NCBI GenBank assembly: GCA_019454125.1
Contig: CP075365.1
Coordinates: 2,536,218 to 2,600,217, forward strand
Direction of reading: 5' to 3'
From: Fimbriimonadaceae bacterium
Lineage (GTDB): Bacteria; Armatimonadota; Fimbriimonadia; Fimbriimonadales; Fimbriimonadaceae
DNA: 64,000 nucleotides
Shown: piece by piece, positions 8,211 through 19,813 of the stretch
Layout: the number at the start of each line of letters is the position of its first letter
Numbering within the stretch: position 1 is the stretch's first letter
Notes under the pieces: model-generated
What the model was told of the DNA's origin: nothing
Databases searched by the model: none
The model's input: the letters and a program-made list of their open reading frames with translations, nothing else
Made by a program: the position numbers and the translations under genes

Positions 8211-11036
8211 TTACGGGTTGCGTCCGGCCCGCTTCTGTCGCTTCGCGTCCAACAGGCGTCCGGCAGTCGAGCCGGGCGGCGAATCTTGAGGGGCATGGGG
8301 AGTTCCGGCCCGAGGTTCGACCCTTGGAGCCGGGGCAGGAGGCTTCTGGCCCGCGGTCGGGCCAGCCTCTGCGGGCGTCACCCTCGACTTCGCCTGGCGA
8401 AGCCGGGCCATGGTCTCCGGCGCGGTCTGCGGTGCCCTGTTCGGGTGTAGCCGAGCCAGCGCCCCCGCCAGGATCGCCTTCAGCGGCAAGGCCACGCGAC
8501 GCACGCCCACGTCGAACGGTAGCAGCAGCAGGCTGGCAAGGAGGAACCAGGGCCAAAGGTCGGTGAGCGTCTCCCCTGGGTTCGGCACAGGCCGCAGGGC
8601 ATCCACGGGCCGCGCCAGGGCCTCGCCCCCCGTCAGGGCGCTCGCCGCCGTCAGCAGCGCCGAGTTCGCCGCTGCCTGGCGATACTCCGGCGGATAGGGG
8701 ATCGAGAACCCGCTGGTCGCGATCCTCTTCGCTCCCCCGCCGGCCGACTCCGCCACGCTCACGATGTAGCTGCCAAGTTCGTCCGCCTTGAAGTTGCCGG
8801 AGAAAACCCCCGGCGCCTCCTGGTTCAGCGAGACGGACTGCGACTCCCCCGTGGGGGAGCTGACCGTCACTTCGGCCTGGGAGGCGGGCAGCGGATTGCC
8901 CAGTCGGTCGGTCGCCTTGAGGCTGATCCGGCCCTTGCCACCGTCCTGCGCCACCGCGAACTGATAGTCGTTTTGGGTCGAGCGGCGGGCGATCGAGCGC
9001 GCGGCCTGGCCCCAGAACCGCCCAAAACCCGGCCATTGCACCCACCGCGCGGCCCACCGAGACTGGGCGTCGCTGGTGAAGGCCAAGGTCCGCGCCAGGC
9101 CGTATTGCCAGGTGACGAAGACCGGGTCTTTCTTCGGGGAGAGGAGGCTGGCCCTGGCCAGAGGCTTGACGTCCGCGAGGCAATAGGCGAAAAGGGCGGG
9201 AAGCTCGGAAGGGGCGAAGCCCCGCAGGGCCTCCTCGCCGGAGCGCATCTCAGGCACGAACGTGATCTCTTCGATCGCCGACCGGCTCATGACCGCGACG
9301 TCCTGGGTGAAGATCGCGGGCAGCTTCGACGCCTTGTTCGTGAGATAGAAGCGGCCCCCGCCCGCCGCCGCCAACTGCTTCAGGAAAGGCACGTCCTTGC
9401 CGTCGCCGATCGAGACGACGCTCGTGGTCACTTTCTGCAAGAACATGTCCCGGACGATCGCCAGCGAATTGCCGTAAGTGTCGACGTCCGCGCCGTCGGC
9501 CAGCAAGATGAAGTGCCGCACCTTGGTGTCTTCCTTGAGCAACTGCTTTTGGGCGAACTGCATCGAAGGCTCGGCGTAGATCCCGCCTCCCCCCGGACGT
9601 AGCTTCCTGATCTGGCTGATGACGCCGGGTTTGTCCTTCAGGGGTTGGATCGGGGCGACCAACTCGATGCCGTCCGCCGAGCCCGCGACCCCGACCCGGT
9701 CCATCGCGGATAGCAGCTTGACCGTCTCCTCGGCCGCCTTGGCAGCGAGCTGGATCTTCTGTACGCCGTCCTCCGGCATGGCCATTGAGCCAGAAGCGTC
9801 TGCGATCACTAACACCGTGGTCGAGGGGAAGGACTTCCGTTGGCGCACATTGAGGTCCACCGGCAAGGCGTCGGCGACCGGCGTCCCATACCAGCCCCCC
9901 GGCAAGAACGAGCCTTCGCCCCCGACCATGGCCAGCCCGATGCCCGTGTCGCGCGCAGCCGCCCGCAGGATCTGCATCTGCCGAGCTCCCATGAACTTCG
10001 CGTCGAGGTCGTTCAGAAAGACGGCGTCGTACGGCTGAAGGTCTTCGGCCCGCACGGGAACGCCGTCACCCCCGCGAAGGTCCACGTCCAGGCCTTGGCG
10101 CGAGAGCGCCTGGGCCAGGTCTTGGTGGTTCGTGCTGCCTTGCAGCACCAACACCCTGGGCTTGCCCCGGACCGTCGTGAAGGACGCGCCGATGTTGTTG
10201 CGCCGGTCGGAATCGAACTCGGGCTCCAGCGTGGCCCGGTACCGATAGAAGCCCGGGTCCTCCAGCCGCTGGTCCAAGACAATGGAGGTCTTGCCTTTGT
10301 CCAGCAGGACGGGCTGTCTCGAGACCACGGCGCCGTCCCGGTCGATCACGAGCGTCGCCCGTTGCTGGACCGTAGACTCCACCACCACCCGTGCCTCGAA
10401 GGGCTCGGCCGCGCGGCGTTCGCTCGGGGTTGAAAGCTCGACCACGCTCGCCTCGCGCTGTTCGGCCTTGATCCCGAGGGCAAAGAAGTCGAGGGGAACC
10501 CCCTCGCTCGCAGCCACCTCCGCCGCCTGCATGAGGTCGCCCCGGGTCTCGTTCCCGTCCGTGAGCATCACGATACGACGCGCCTTGCCCTCTGGGAAGC
10601 TGGCCGAGGCCAGACGGATCGCCGCCGCAATGTCGCTCGCCGAACCGTCGACCTTCGACTGGACCCCGGGAAAGTCGCGCCTGCCGCCGGGGGCGGAATC
10701 GAGCAGGGGCGTGGCCCCGAAAGCGACCACCCCGGCCATGTCGTCGGGGCCGAGCTTCTGCATCGCCTCCCGCACGAAAGCGTCCGCCCGGTCGCGCTCC
10801 GCGTCCTGGACGCTGTCGCTCCGGTCGACCACGAAGACGGTGGCCATACCCTGGTTCGGACGCCGACTCTGCGGGCCTGCCAGGGCCAAGACGAGCAGCG
10901 CCGCCAGCACCGCGCGCACCGCGAAGGCGAACCGCTTCCGGCCCTTGGCCATGCCGTGCACCGACCCCCAACTCGCCCAGAGCCCTGCGAGGACCGGGAG
11001 GAGTAAGAGCGCGTACCAGGGATCGGTGAACCGCAT
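8211..11036 (-). CDS. membrane protein with two VWA-like domains (Bat-type)
   Basis: Membrane-anchored protein of 941 aa. Two N-terminal TM helices (PWYALLLLPVLAGLW and VRAVLAALLVLALAG) are followed by a first VWA with a DRSDS metal site, a region resembling class I amidotransferase-like domains (about 310-400), and a second VWA with DASGS. A last TM segment lies near residue 840 (WPWFLLASLLLLPF), followed by a long Pro/Arg-rich tail. ATG 11036 follows GAGGAAG and overlaps the previous stop as TGATG. MoxR-DUF58-VWA clusters elsewhere act in chaperone-like metal insertion or envelope stress. The precise role here is unknown. Confidence 0.85.
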   Translation of the reverse strand: MRFTDPWYALLLLPVLAGLWASWGSVHGMAKGRKRFAFAVRAVLAALLVLALAGPQSRRPNQGMATVFVVDRSDSVQDAERDRADAFVREAMQKLGPDDMAGVVAFGATPLLDSAPGGRRDFPGVQSKVDGSASDIAAAIRLASASFPEGKARRIVMLTDGNETRGDLMQAAEVAASEGVPLDFFALGIKAEQREASVVELSTPSERRAAEPFEARVVVESTVQQRATLVIDRDGAVVSRQPVLLDKGKTSIVLDQRLEDPGFYRYRATLEPEFDSDRRNNIGASFTTVRGKPRVLVLQGSTNHQDLAQALSRQGLDVDLRGGDGVPVRAEDLQPYDAVFLNDLDAKFMGARQMQILRAAARDTGIGLAMVGGEGSFLPGGWYGTPVADALPVDLNVRQRKSFPSTTVLVIADASGSMAMPEDGVQKIQLAAKAAEETVKLLSAMDRVGVAGSADGIELVAPIQPLKDKPGVISQIRKLRPGGGGIYAEPSMQFAQKQLLKEDTKVRHFILLADGADVDTYGNSLAIVRDMFLQKVTTSVVSIGDGKDVPFLKQLAAAGGGRFYLTNKASKLPAIFTQDVAVMSRSAIEEITFVPEMRSGEEALRGFAPSELPALFAYCLADVKPLARASLLSPKKDPVFVTWQYGLARTLAFTSDAQSRWAARWVQWPGFGRFWGQAARSIARRSTQNDYQFAVAQDGGKGRISLKATDRLGNPLPASQAEVTVSSPTGESQSVSLNQEAPGVFSGNFKADELGSYIVSVAESAGGGAKRIATSGFSIPYPPEYRQAAANSALLTAASALTGGEALARPVDALRPVPNPGETLTDLWPWFLLASLLLLPFDVGVRRVALPLKAILAGALARLHPNRAPQTAPETMARLRQAKSRVTPAEAGPTAGQKPPAPAPRVEPRAGTPHAPQDSPPGSTAGRLLDAKRQKRAGRNP

Positions 11037-12859
11037 CACGACTTCCTCGCGAAGAGCCACCACTCGCACGCGAGGACGAGCAAGGTCAGGAGGACGATGG
11101 GCTTCCAGACATCGCCGAGCCTCTGGGTCGACTGGGCGGCCGTCACGGTCGAGCCCGCGAGGGCCAGCCGGTCGCGCGGCCTGGTGTCGCTCTCTTCCTC
11201 GTCGCGCAGAACGGCGTAGACCGTCCGCTTCTTGTTGCCGGCGGTGAGCTCATAGACCCCGGCCTTACCAAGCCCGCGAAAGTCGAAGCGGTCGTCCTTT
11301 GCGGCGAGCTCCACCTGTTCGCCTCCCGGCCCGCGCAACCGCGCCTGGGGTTGGCCGTTGGCCGGCAGTGCGAAGGCTTGCCCGACCCGGACGGCGACGT
11401 CGCCCGTGGTCCCCTTGCCGCCAAGATAGTCCAGCACGTTGCCCACGAAGATCGGAAAGCCGACGTTCAACGGGAAGTCCGAGTCGAGCGGGCTGAAGCC
11501 GAGCAACACTTGGCGCGGCCGCCCGTTCGCCACGACCAGGAGCGGGCCGGACTTCGTCTCGGCAAGCACGCTGCCCATCGCCTTCGGCTCAAGCCGCGTC
11601 GCCGTCTCGATGTAGACGCCCGTAAAGTCCACCCCTCTCAGCAGGGGATGGTCCTTGGCCGAGACGAACTCCAAGTTCGTCGCCGTGCCGCCCGCCTTCG
11701 CCGGTGAGGGGGCCCCCGGGACGCCGAGGGTCAAGACCCCCCGCGCCTTGACCGGCTCTTCGGCCGCTCCGTCAAAGATGACGATGTCATAGCCCGTGCC
11801 CGACCCGTCCGGCCGGGCCGATTCCGGAAGCCGCTCCGCGAAGTCGAGCGTCACGCGGGGGTCGAGCGAGAGCGCCTTCTGCAGGAAGACGTCCGCCTTC
11901 CCCACCATCAACACGCGCAGGTTCGCGCCTGGGTCGAGCAGTTCGACCGCGAAATCGTCCGCTTTGAGGACGCCGCCGTTCTCGATCTCGGCTGTCAACA
12001 CCTTTGCCCCCGAGGGCACGTCCACCGTCGTGCCGGAGGTCTGGCCCGGTTCGACGCGGACTTTGCGCGAATCGATGGCCTGGCCGTCCGCCTTGATCGT
12101 CAGCACAGTCTCCGCGGCGGCGAGGCCAAAGTTGCGGACGCCGCAATAAGCTTGCCGACCGCTTGCGGTCGTCGCGCTGCCCAAAGAGGAGACGGCCAGG
12201 TTCTCGCCCGATTGCCCGAACTTCTGGTAGAGCACGCCCGCTTGGCCCGGCGAGAAGTCGTTTACCTGCGGGAACGAGCCGTCGCTCAACACCACGATCT
12301 TGGCCCCTTGGGTGCTGGAGACGAGGCCCGCCGCCAGGCGAAGGGCCTCTCCGAGGTCGGCTGGCCCGTCGGTCACCTCCAGTTCCTTGAGGCGCTGCTT
12401 CTGGCGGGCCGCCTCGGCCCCGAGCGGGAAGACGACGCGAGGGACGGGGCCCGCCTCGATCAGGGCGAGACGGTCGCCCGCGACCGCTTCCTCGATCATC
12501 TTGCCCGCGACCGCACGCGCCGCCTCGAAGCGCGAAGGGCCGACATCGGTCGATCCCATGCTCGCGCTCGCGTCGAGCACGATGACCGTCACCTTTCCCG
12601 CCAGGCCCCGCTCCACCACCTGCGGACGCGCAAAGGCAATCGCGACCAAGGCGAGCGCGAGGAGCTGCAGGACGAGGAGCCAGCTGAAGCGAAGCCGCTG
12701 GAAGAGCGAGTTGGCGCGGACTTCCTCAGTCTGCTGCGGCCAGAGAAAGACGGCGGGCACGCGGACGTTCCGACGCCGCATGCGCAAGAGGTAGAGCGCG
12801 ACCACGACGGTCGCGAGCGGCAGGAACCAAGCCAGCGCGACCGGGTTCTGGAAGTTCAT
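11036..12859 (-). CDS. BatA-like VWA domain membrane protein
   Basis: Protein of 607 aa. An N-terminal BatA-type segment holds two TM helices (VALAWFLPLATVVVALYLL and LVLQLLALALVAIAFA), then a VWA domain with a complete MIDAS (LDASASMGS), a long beta-rich extracytoplasmic region and a final TM (IVLLTLLVLACEWWLFA). The ATG at 12859 follows GGGGTGG and overlaps the DUF58 stop as ATGA. It is the third gene of a MoxR-DUF58-VWA-VWA block and probably assembles with the next VWA protein in the inner membrane. Confidence 0.87.
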   Translation of the reverse strand: MNFQNPVALAWFLPLATVVVALYLLRMRRRNVRVPAVFLWPQQTEEVRANSLFQRLRFSWLLVLQLLALALVAIAFARPQVVERGLAGKVTVIVLDASASMGSTDVGPSRFEAARAVAGKMIEEAVAGDRLALIEAGPVPRVVFPLGAEAARQKQRLKELEVTDGPADLGEALRLAAGLVSSTQGAKIVVLSDGSFPQVNDFSPGQAGVLYQKFGQSGENLAVSSLGSATTASGRQAYCGVRNFGLAAAETVLTIKADGQAIDSRKVRVEPGQTSGTTVDVPSGAKVLTAEIENGGVLKADDFAVELLDPGANLRVLMVGKADVFLQKALSLDPRVTLDFAERLPESARPDGSGTGYDIVIFDGAAEEPVKARGVLTLGVPGAPSPAKAGGTATNLEFVSAKDHPLLRGVDFTGVYIETATRLEPKAMGSVLAETKSGPLLVVANGRPRQVLLGFSPLDSDFPLNVGFPIFVGNVLDYLGGKGTTGDVAVRVGQAFALPANGQPQARLRGPGGEQVELAAKDDRFDFRGLGKAGVYELTAGNKKRTVYAVLRDEEESDTRPRDRLALAGSTVTAAQSTQRLGDVWKPIVLLTLLVLACEWWLFARKS

Positions 12860-13724
12860 TCGAACCACCCCTCTCGCCGAAAGACGTCGCGCACGGTCTG
12901 GACGAGCGGCCGCTCCGCCGGGACCAGGGCATACCGCCCGCCTAGGCGGCGGCACTCCTCCAGTAGCCGACCGTTGTGCTCGGCCAGCCGCGCCCGGTAC
13001 TCGCGCATGGCGAGCGAGTTGACGGTAACGTCCTTGCCGACTTCCGATTCGGAGTCGATCAGGCGCAGGTCGCCTTCTAAGTCCGGGTCGAGTTCGATCG
13101 CGCTGAGCACCTGGAGGAGCCAGACCTCGTGGCCGCGCCCGCCGAGCATGCGCAGGGCATCAAACACCTCAGGGTCCATCCCGTCCGTCACGAGCGCGAC
13201 CAGGCCCGTGCGCGCCCGGCTCTTCACAAAGCTGCGCAACCCTTCGGCCAGGGAGGCGTGCCCCTCTGGCACGACGCCGTTCGCCCAGTTGGCCAACCTC
13301 AAGAAGGCGGCGCGGCCGCGGAGCGCGCCCCGTGGAGTGTCCCGTTCTCCCAGCCGGCGGGGCATCACCGCGTCCCCCCCGTTCAAGGCGACGAGGCCGA
13401 GCGCGCAGGCCAACCCCCGCGCCGCGTCGAACTTCTCGGGCTCCCCGAAGGCCATGCTTTCGCTCGCATCGAGCAAGATGTGGACGGCCAGGTCCTCCTC
13501 GTCGCGGTAGGTCTTCGTCACGGCGTGGCCGAATCGGGCGAGGACGTTCCAATCCAGGTGGCGCAAGTCGTCGCCCGCCGCGTACTGGCGATAGTCGCTG
13601 AACTCGACGCTGATACCGCGCGCCTGGGTGAGCCGCTCGCCGCGGACCCGCCCTGGGAACCGCTTGCGCGGAGAAAGCCGCGCTCCTTCCAGCAACCGCA
13701 GCTCGGCGGGGGCGAGGACCGTCA

Positions 13725-13725
<1 letters not shown>
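12856..13725 (-). CDS. DUF58 domain-containing protein
   Basis: Protein of 289 aa of the DUF58 family, which almost always sits between MoxR ATPases and VWA proteins. The hallmark YAAGDDLRHLDWNVLARF lies at about residues 48-65. A VWA-like core follows with an incomplete metal site (LDASESMAFG) and VTDGMD. It has no TM helix, unlike longer DUF58 proteins. ATG 13725 overlaps the MoxR stop as TGATG; GTG 13728 is a possible alternative start. It presumably works with the MoxR ATPase on the VWA partners. Confidence 0.88.
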
Positions 13726-14725
<1,000 letters not shown>

Positions 14726-14729
<4 letters not shown>

Positions 14730-16513
14730 TTCTTGCCCCCGGTCTCGTTGAGCGAGTCGAAGTACTCGCGGACGCGCTTTTCCTGTTCGCGCGGGATTTT
14801 GTCCGTGTTCATCGCTTTCTCCGCCGCCTTGCGATAGCTGGGCAGCACCTGTCGGTACGGCACGGAGCTTCGGGAGCCGACCTTTGTCGGGGCCTTCACT
14901 TCCAGCGTCCATTCCTGGCCCTTCTCGCCCCATTGGCCCTTGACCGCTGTGCTCGAGCCCTTGCCTTTCGTCTCCATCTCCTTGTCCGATTTGTTGACCC
15001 GCCCTGTGTTTTGGAAGACGTCTTGGCTGCCCGTGCCGCCGTCGCCGTTCTCGCCGTTCCCGTCGCCGCTGTTCTGGCCGCTGTTGTTGCCCGGCCCCAG
15101 TCCCATCGCGGCCATCATCGCCATCGCCGCCTCCATGCTGATGTCGCCCTTCTTCAGCGCCTCCAGCGTCTTGCGCATTTGCTCGAGCACTTCTTGCTTC
15201 AGCTGGGGATCCTGAAGCTGGCCGGCCAGTGCCTCCAGGGCCTTCTGCATCTTCTCGATCTCTTCTTTCGAAGGCGGCTGTCCCTGCTGCATCTGTTGCG
15301 CCTTCTCCGCCATTTTCTCCATCATTTCCCGCAGTTGCTTGGCCTCCGGGCTGTTGGCGAGCTCTTCCAGCGCCTTGCGCGCCTTGTCGCTCAACTTGAG
15401 CGCGTCCATGAGCTTGCTCGCCGTCTCCAGTTGCTTCTTCAGCGCCTCGAGCTCCTTCATGTGCTTGGCGCGCTCTTCCGGGGTCATGGCGTCGATGCGG
15501 TCGATCTCCTTCTGGATGCGCTGCTGCCGCTCCGCCAACGTCTTTTGGAGAGCCTCGACTTGCTGTGGGGTGAGGTTGGCGAGAGTCTCCGCCTCACGGT
15601 CCAGACCCATCCGCGCCAAGTCCTTGGCATTGAACTTCGAGGGCGGGCTCTGGAACCCTTGCTCCTTCATCGTCCGCGCCAGCAACTCCTTCTCGCTGTC
15701 CCCCAGCTTCAGCTTCTCCAGGTCTTGGGCGTCGAGCCCAGCCTTGTCCAACTGCGCCTTCTCCCACTTCGAGAGTACGCTCTCGCCCTTTGCGAGGGTC
15801 TCTTGCGCTTTCTGCGCCTCGTCTTTCACCGCCTTCTCGGCTTGGGCTGCGAGGTCGTTCGCCTTCCGAAGCGCCTCCTCACGGTTTAACTTCCCGTGCT
15901 CGAGCTCCATCGCGAAGCGGTCGAGTTCCTTCGCGGCGTTGCGCGCGTCCGGGTTTTGGTCGAGCACGTCTTGCTTTTGCAGCAACGGCTTGGCGATGCG
16001 ACGGACCTTTTCCCCCATCGCGGCCAGTTCCTTGCGCTCCTCCTCCGTCTTGGGCCCGCGCGCGAGCGGGCTGTTCCCCAAAAGGAAGAGCGCCGTGGAA
16101 GCCACTGCGAGCGCAAGGGCCAGGCCGTGCCAGCGCGTGCCGCGGATGGGATAGAGCTTGGCGGGGCTCGCCCCTTCCAGGCAGCCCTCGGCTTCGCCGC
16201 GTTGCGCCTCGCCAAACTCGCCGGACGGCACGGCCGCGGCCGTGCCGAGCCGGTCCTGCAACCCGGCCCGCCGGTCAAGGCTCCGGGCCAGGGCGGCACG
16301 GTCGAGCTTCCAAGACGCGCCGACGACGGCCCCGAGCACGGCGCCTGCGCCGGCTAACGCCCCAAGGGAGGCCAGGTCGGCATAGGCGATGCGGAGCCAA
16401 TCCAGCCCCGCCCAGACCCCTGCCGCCAGGGCACCGGCGCACAACCCGACCCCAAGCCCGATCCAGGCCCGGACCAATCTCACGCGGAATTCGAACGGCC
16501 TCATCTTCATCAT
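14726..16513 (-). CDS. coiled-coil membrane protein (DUF4175-like)
   Basis: Protein of 595 aa. The first 180 residues hold TM helices (WIGLGVGLCAGALAAGVWAG, LGALAGAGAVLGAVVGA, LALALAVASTALFLL). About 300 residues of charged, Met- and Lys-rich coiled coil follow, then a Gly/Asn-rich low-complexity linker (near 520) and a basic C-terminus. It resembles the DUF4175-type proteins found beside MoxR/VWA genes. ATG 16513 overlaps the permease stop as ATGA (ATG 16510 is equally possible). It may connect the ABC exporter block to the MoxR/VWA block. No enzymatic motif is visible. Confidence 0.78.
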
Positions 16514-18060
16514 AAAACCTGTCGCCTCGCGCCCGCGTTCCGGCGGACGGAATCGGCCCAAGCAAACAGGGCGGCAGCCAGGCCGAACATCACCAGGGCC
16601 TTGATGCCGACTTCTTGGATCGGGCCGGTCAGCGCAAGCGGGTAATAGCGGAGGGTCCAACCCGGCACTCCCCCTTGCAAAGCCGTTGCACTCTCCAAGG
16701 CACCCATGACCGGCCACGGCATCACGAGGACGAGGAAGAGGAACAGCGTGGTGAGGCGACGGGCCGCGTCCGGCCCGGCCGGGCGGCTCTCTCTAGACCC
16801 CATAAACAGCGCCGCCGAGGCGGCCCAACCCAAGGAGTAAAGCAAGAGCCACATCGCGCACACCCCCGCCAAGGCGACAAGGTCTTCCGTCCTCAGCGAC
16901 GAGCCCAAAGCGATGCCCGTGCCGACCGCGCCGCCGATCAGACAGACCAGCAACACCAGGAGGTACGGCAGCGCTCCCGCCGGGCTCCCGCGGAAGGCCA
17001 GCTTAGGCTGGAACGAACCGTTCGGAAAAACCTTTGGGCCGCCGCCCGCCGACCACGTGAAGAGGTGCGGCGCGACAATCAGGAAGAGGAAGCTCACCCA
17101 CTGGATGTTCCCGGCGAACGACAACGAGGCCGGCCCGACCCCAACCACAGAACCCGACCCGGCGAAACCCAAAAGCACGCCGATCAAAAGCGTATAGACC
17201 GCGCCATGGATCCGGAGGCTGCGGGCCTCGGCCGAACCCGCACCGGTCACGATGGTGCCGCCCCCCAGCATCATCAGCTTGGTCACCGCCAGCACACAGG
17301 CAAGGACCAGCAATACGTTCGGGACCGGCACCCCGAAGACCGGCGTCGCGCCGGGCCCTGCCGGAACTGCGAGGAAAGGGCTGAGGGCCAGGTGAAAGGG
17401 CATCGAGCCGCCCATCATCCCGGCGAACCCGCCGAAGGCGGCCAGAACCATGGTAGAGAAAACGCTCCACGCCACGACCGTCAAATAGCTCCAGATCACG
17501 GTGGGCACCGTCTTGATGGCAAGGAAGGCGATCGGGACGGAAATCGAACAATAGAGAAGGCCCCGAGCGGCCAGCACACCATAGACGGCGAGGACGTCCA
17601 TCAACTCCGCGCCGCCCATCACGATGCAGATGGAAACGATCGGGAACGAAAGGGCCAGCAACATCAAGACATAGCGGAAACCGCTCCAAAGCTTGCCCAC
17701 CAAAAAGTACTTGATCGAGGCCGGCGACGAGAAAACGAGGTCGATCGACTGCCGTTGGAACTCCCCCGTGATCGAAGTCGCCACGACCACCGGCGCCACC
17801 AAGGCGAGCATCGCCTCCAGCATCGCCACAAGCGCGAAATAGAAGCCGAGCAGCTCGTTCTGGAGCTGGCTGACGCTCGCCGCGCCTCGGAACCCGAGAC
17901 TGGAATAGAAGGAGAGCGCCATGAGCACCAGCAACCCAAGGTAGCCGCCCATGAGGATCGGGGCGCGATTGCCGCGCATCCAGGTCCTGTACTCGCGGAT
18001 CGAGCAGGCGTTGCCGAAATAGATGCGGCGCTGCTCGCCGAGCCAAGCCGCGGGGTTCAC
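16510..18060 (-). CDS. ABC-2 type transporter permease
   Basis: Integral membrane protein of 516 aa with about twelve hydrophobic helices. Features of ABC-2 permeases include the EFQRQSIDLVFSSPAS region, which contacts the ATPase. The N-terminus is amphipathic (NPAAWLGEQRRIYFGNACSIREYRTW). GTG 18060 overlaps the ATPase stop as GTGA. Together with the ATPase and the second permease it forms a heteromeric exporter. The substrate is unknown. Confidence 0.85.
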   Translation of the reverse strand: MNPAAWLGEQRRIYFGNACSIREYRTWMRGNRAPILMGGYLGLLVLMALSFYSSLGFRGAASVSQLQNELLGFYFALVAMLEAMLALVAPVVVATSITGEFQRQSIDLVFSSPASIKYFLVGKLWSGFRYVLMLLALSFPIVSICIVMGGAELMDVLAVYGVLAARGLLYCSISVPIAFLAIKTVPTVIWSYLTVVAWSVFSTMVLAAFGGFAGMMGGSMPFHLALSPFLAVPAGPGATPVFGVPVPNVLLVLACVLAVTKLMMLGGGTIVTGAGSAEARSLRIHGAVYTLLIGVLLGFAGSGSVVGVGPASLSFAGNIQWVSFLFLIVAPHLFTWSAGGGPKVFPNGSFQPKLAFRGSPAGALPYLLVLLVCLIGGAVGTGIALGSSLRTEDLVALAGVCAMWLLLYSLGWAASAALFMGSRESRPAGPDAARRLTTLFLFLVLVMPWPVMGALESATALQGGVPGWTLRYYPLALTGPIQEVGIKALVMFGLAAALFAWADSVRRNAGARRQVL

Positions 18061-18986
18061 TGGACGGCCCCCGTGGTGACCGTGAGGAAGACGTCTTCAA
18101 GGTCCGCGGAGACTTCGCGGAAGTCGGTCACCCTGTAGCCCGCGTTCACCAGCGACTGGAGCAGGTCGGCTTGGTCCGTCCCATCGCCTGCGAACTCGAT
18201 CTTCACCGTGGTCGAACCCATGAGGTGGGTGCCTGTCACGTGGTTGCGGCCGTGGAGGAAGAGGCTCGCCTCGGACGCTTTGTCGAGGAATCGGACTTCC
18301 AGGATTTTGTGGGCCTGGACGCTGCGCACCACGTTTTCGACCGCCCCCCAAGTCACGAGCTTCCCTTTTTCGATGATGCCGACCGAGTTACAAAAATCGG
18401 CGAGCTCCGGCAGGATGTGGGACGAGACGATGACCATCTTGCCCATCTTTCCAAGCTCCGCGATGAGCTCCTTCAGCTCGGCGCGTGCGCGGGGGTCAAG
18501 GCCGCTGGCCGGTTCGTCCAGCAGAAGGAGCGAAGGGTCGTGCACAAGGCACCTGGCTAGGCTCAAGCGCTGTTGCATGCCGCGTGACAGGGTCGAGGCG
18601 AAGGCGTCCTTCTTGTGGCCCAGGTCAGTGAGTTCGAGAACGTTGTCGATGACGCTCGGCCGGTCGGCGGCAGGGACGCGGTAGAGGTTCGCAAAGAAGT
18701 CCAGGTACTCCCAAACCTTGACGTCGTCATAGAGCCCAAAAAAGTCCGGCATATAGCCGATCATCTTGCGCACGGCCATGGGGTCACGGCGGATGTCGAT
18801 GCCGTTCAGGCGGGCCGTCCCCGAATCCGGCTCCAGCAGGGTCGCGATCATGCGGATCGTGGTGGTCTTCCCCGCTCCGTTCGAGCCGATGAAGCCAAAG
18901 ATGTCGCCAGGCTGCAACGAGAAGGACACGTCCGAGACGGCCTGCAAGTTGCCATACCGTTTGTTCAAGTTGTGGATTTCCAGCAT
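18057..18986 (-). CDS. ABC transporter ATP-binding protein
   Basis: ATPase subunit of 309 aa. Walker A is GSNGAGKTTT, the signature is LSRGMQQRL, and Walker B is LLLLDEPASGLDPRA with the H-loop VSSHILPE. The C-terminal 80 residues form the accessory domain typical of ABC-2 exporters (NodI/DrrA type). ATG 18986 follows AAGGGC, 2 nt after the first permease stop. It energises the two flanking permeases. Confidence 0.93.
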   Translation of the reverse strand: MLEIHNLNKRYGNLQAVSDVSFSLQPGDIFGFIGSNGAGKTTTIRMIATLLEPDSGTARLNGIDIRRDPMAVRKMIGYMPDFFGLYDDVKVWEYLDFFANLYRVPAADRPSVIDNVLELTDLGHKKDAFASTLSRGMQQRLSLARCLVHDPSLLLLDEPASGLDPRARAELKELIAELGKMGKMVIVSSHILPELADFCNSVGIIEKGKLVTWGAVENVVRSVQAHKILEVRFLDKASEASLFLHGRNHVTGTHLMGSTTVKIEFAGDGTDQADLLQSLVNAGYRVTDFREVSADLEDVFLTVTTGAVQ

Positions 18987-18988
18987 CT

Positions 18989-19813
18989 TTAGCCCTTGGC
19001 CCCTTCGTGTTCCCGCTTGAGCCTCTTCGTCGCGAGGAAGAAGCAGACACCGCCGATAAAAAAGTGGACGGAGGGCATCAGAGCGAGTGAAGACCCGCGA
19101 ATCTTGTAAATGTCGGACTGGCCCGGCCAAAGCACCGCGAGCTGGGTGGGGACCGGGTGCCACGCCAAGAACCTGATCGATTCGGGACCGCCCACCATGC
19201 CCGTCAGGGTCATCGGGACGATCGCGTAAGCAATGAAGAGCGCCGCCAGCGTCCCCAAGAGCGCGTTCGCGGTGGTCTTGGTGTGGGCCGAAACGAGCAT
19301 CGTCAGGCCCGCCGTCATGAAAGCGGTCGCGACCAAGATCAAGAGGGTCCCGAGGAACACGAGGATCGAGGGCGTCCCCTCGAAGACCGTATAGCCGCTC
19401 TGCGACTTTGCCACCGCAAGGACGAGCGCCGGAACGGGTAACAGCAGCACGAGGAGGACTACCGGGGGCACCGCGCGGCACGCCTTTGCCGCCACCAGTT
19501 GCGCGGCTGAGACGGGCGCGGCAAGCAAGGTCTCCAAGCTCCGCTTTTCCCGTTCGCCCGCGAGCACGCCGTGGAGCGTCACGCTGACGCCGACCGCGGC
19601 CGCCACAGGGACGACGACCAAGATGATCGCCGGGTCAAAACTGGGCAGATAGGTGATGGCCGAGGCCAAGAGCGCACCGTAAGCGACCCCCACAAAAACG
19701 ATCGCCAGAATGTACGGCGCGGACCACTTACCTGGGCGAAGGAACTGAAGCACGGGCCGTTTCGCTTCCACCATCGCGGGATTATCGAGGAACAGCTCTC
19801 GGGCAAAGCTCAC
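18989..19813 (-). CDS. ABC-2 type transporter permease
   Basis: Membrane protein of 274 aa with six hydrophobic segments. It contains LAGEREKRSLETLLAAPVSA, the conserved ABC-2 coupling region in which ERE(K)xxxTLE contacts the ATPase. GTG 19813 overlaps the upstream stop as GTGA. It differs in length and sequence from the other permease of the cluster, so the exporter is probably a heterodimer. Confidence 0.88.
   Translation of the reverse strand: MSFARELFLDNPAMVEAKRPVLQFLRPGKWSAPYILAIVFVGVAYGALLASAITYLPSFDPAIILVVVPVAAAVGVSVTLHGVLAGEREKRSLETLLAAPVSAAQLVAAKACRAVPPVVLLVLLLPVPALVLAVAKSQSGYTVFEGTPSILVFLGTLLILVATAFMTAGLTMLVSAHTKTTANALLGTLAALFIAYAIVPMTLTGMVGGPESIRFLAWHPVPTQLAVLWPGQSDIYKIRGSSLALMPSVHFFIGGVCFFLATKRLKREHEGAKG

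Noticed and set aside
8158-9183. Possible N-terminal extension of the MshEN-like protein
   Set aside because: The open frame continues upstream but overlaps the VWA gene in another frame; methionines at 8157/8148 fit the gene boundary.
14933-15889. Leu/His-rich 318-codon frame antisense to the coiled-coil protein
   Set aside because: A by-product of the Lys/Glu/Gln-rich coiled coil on the other strand; no start signals.
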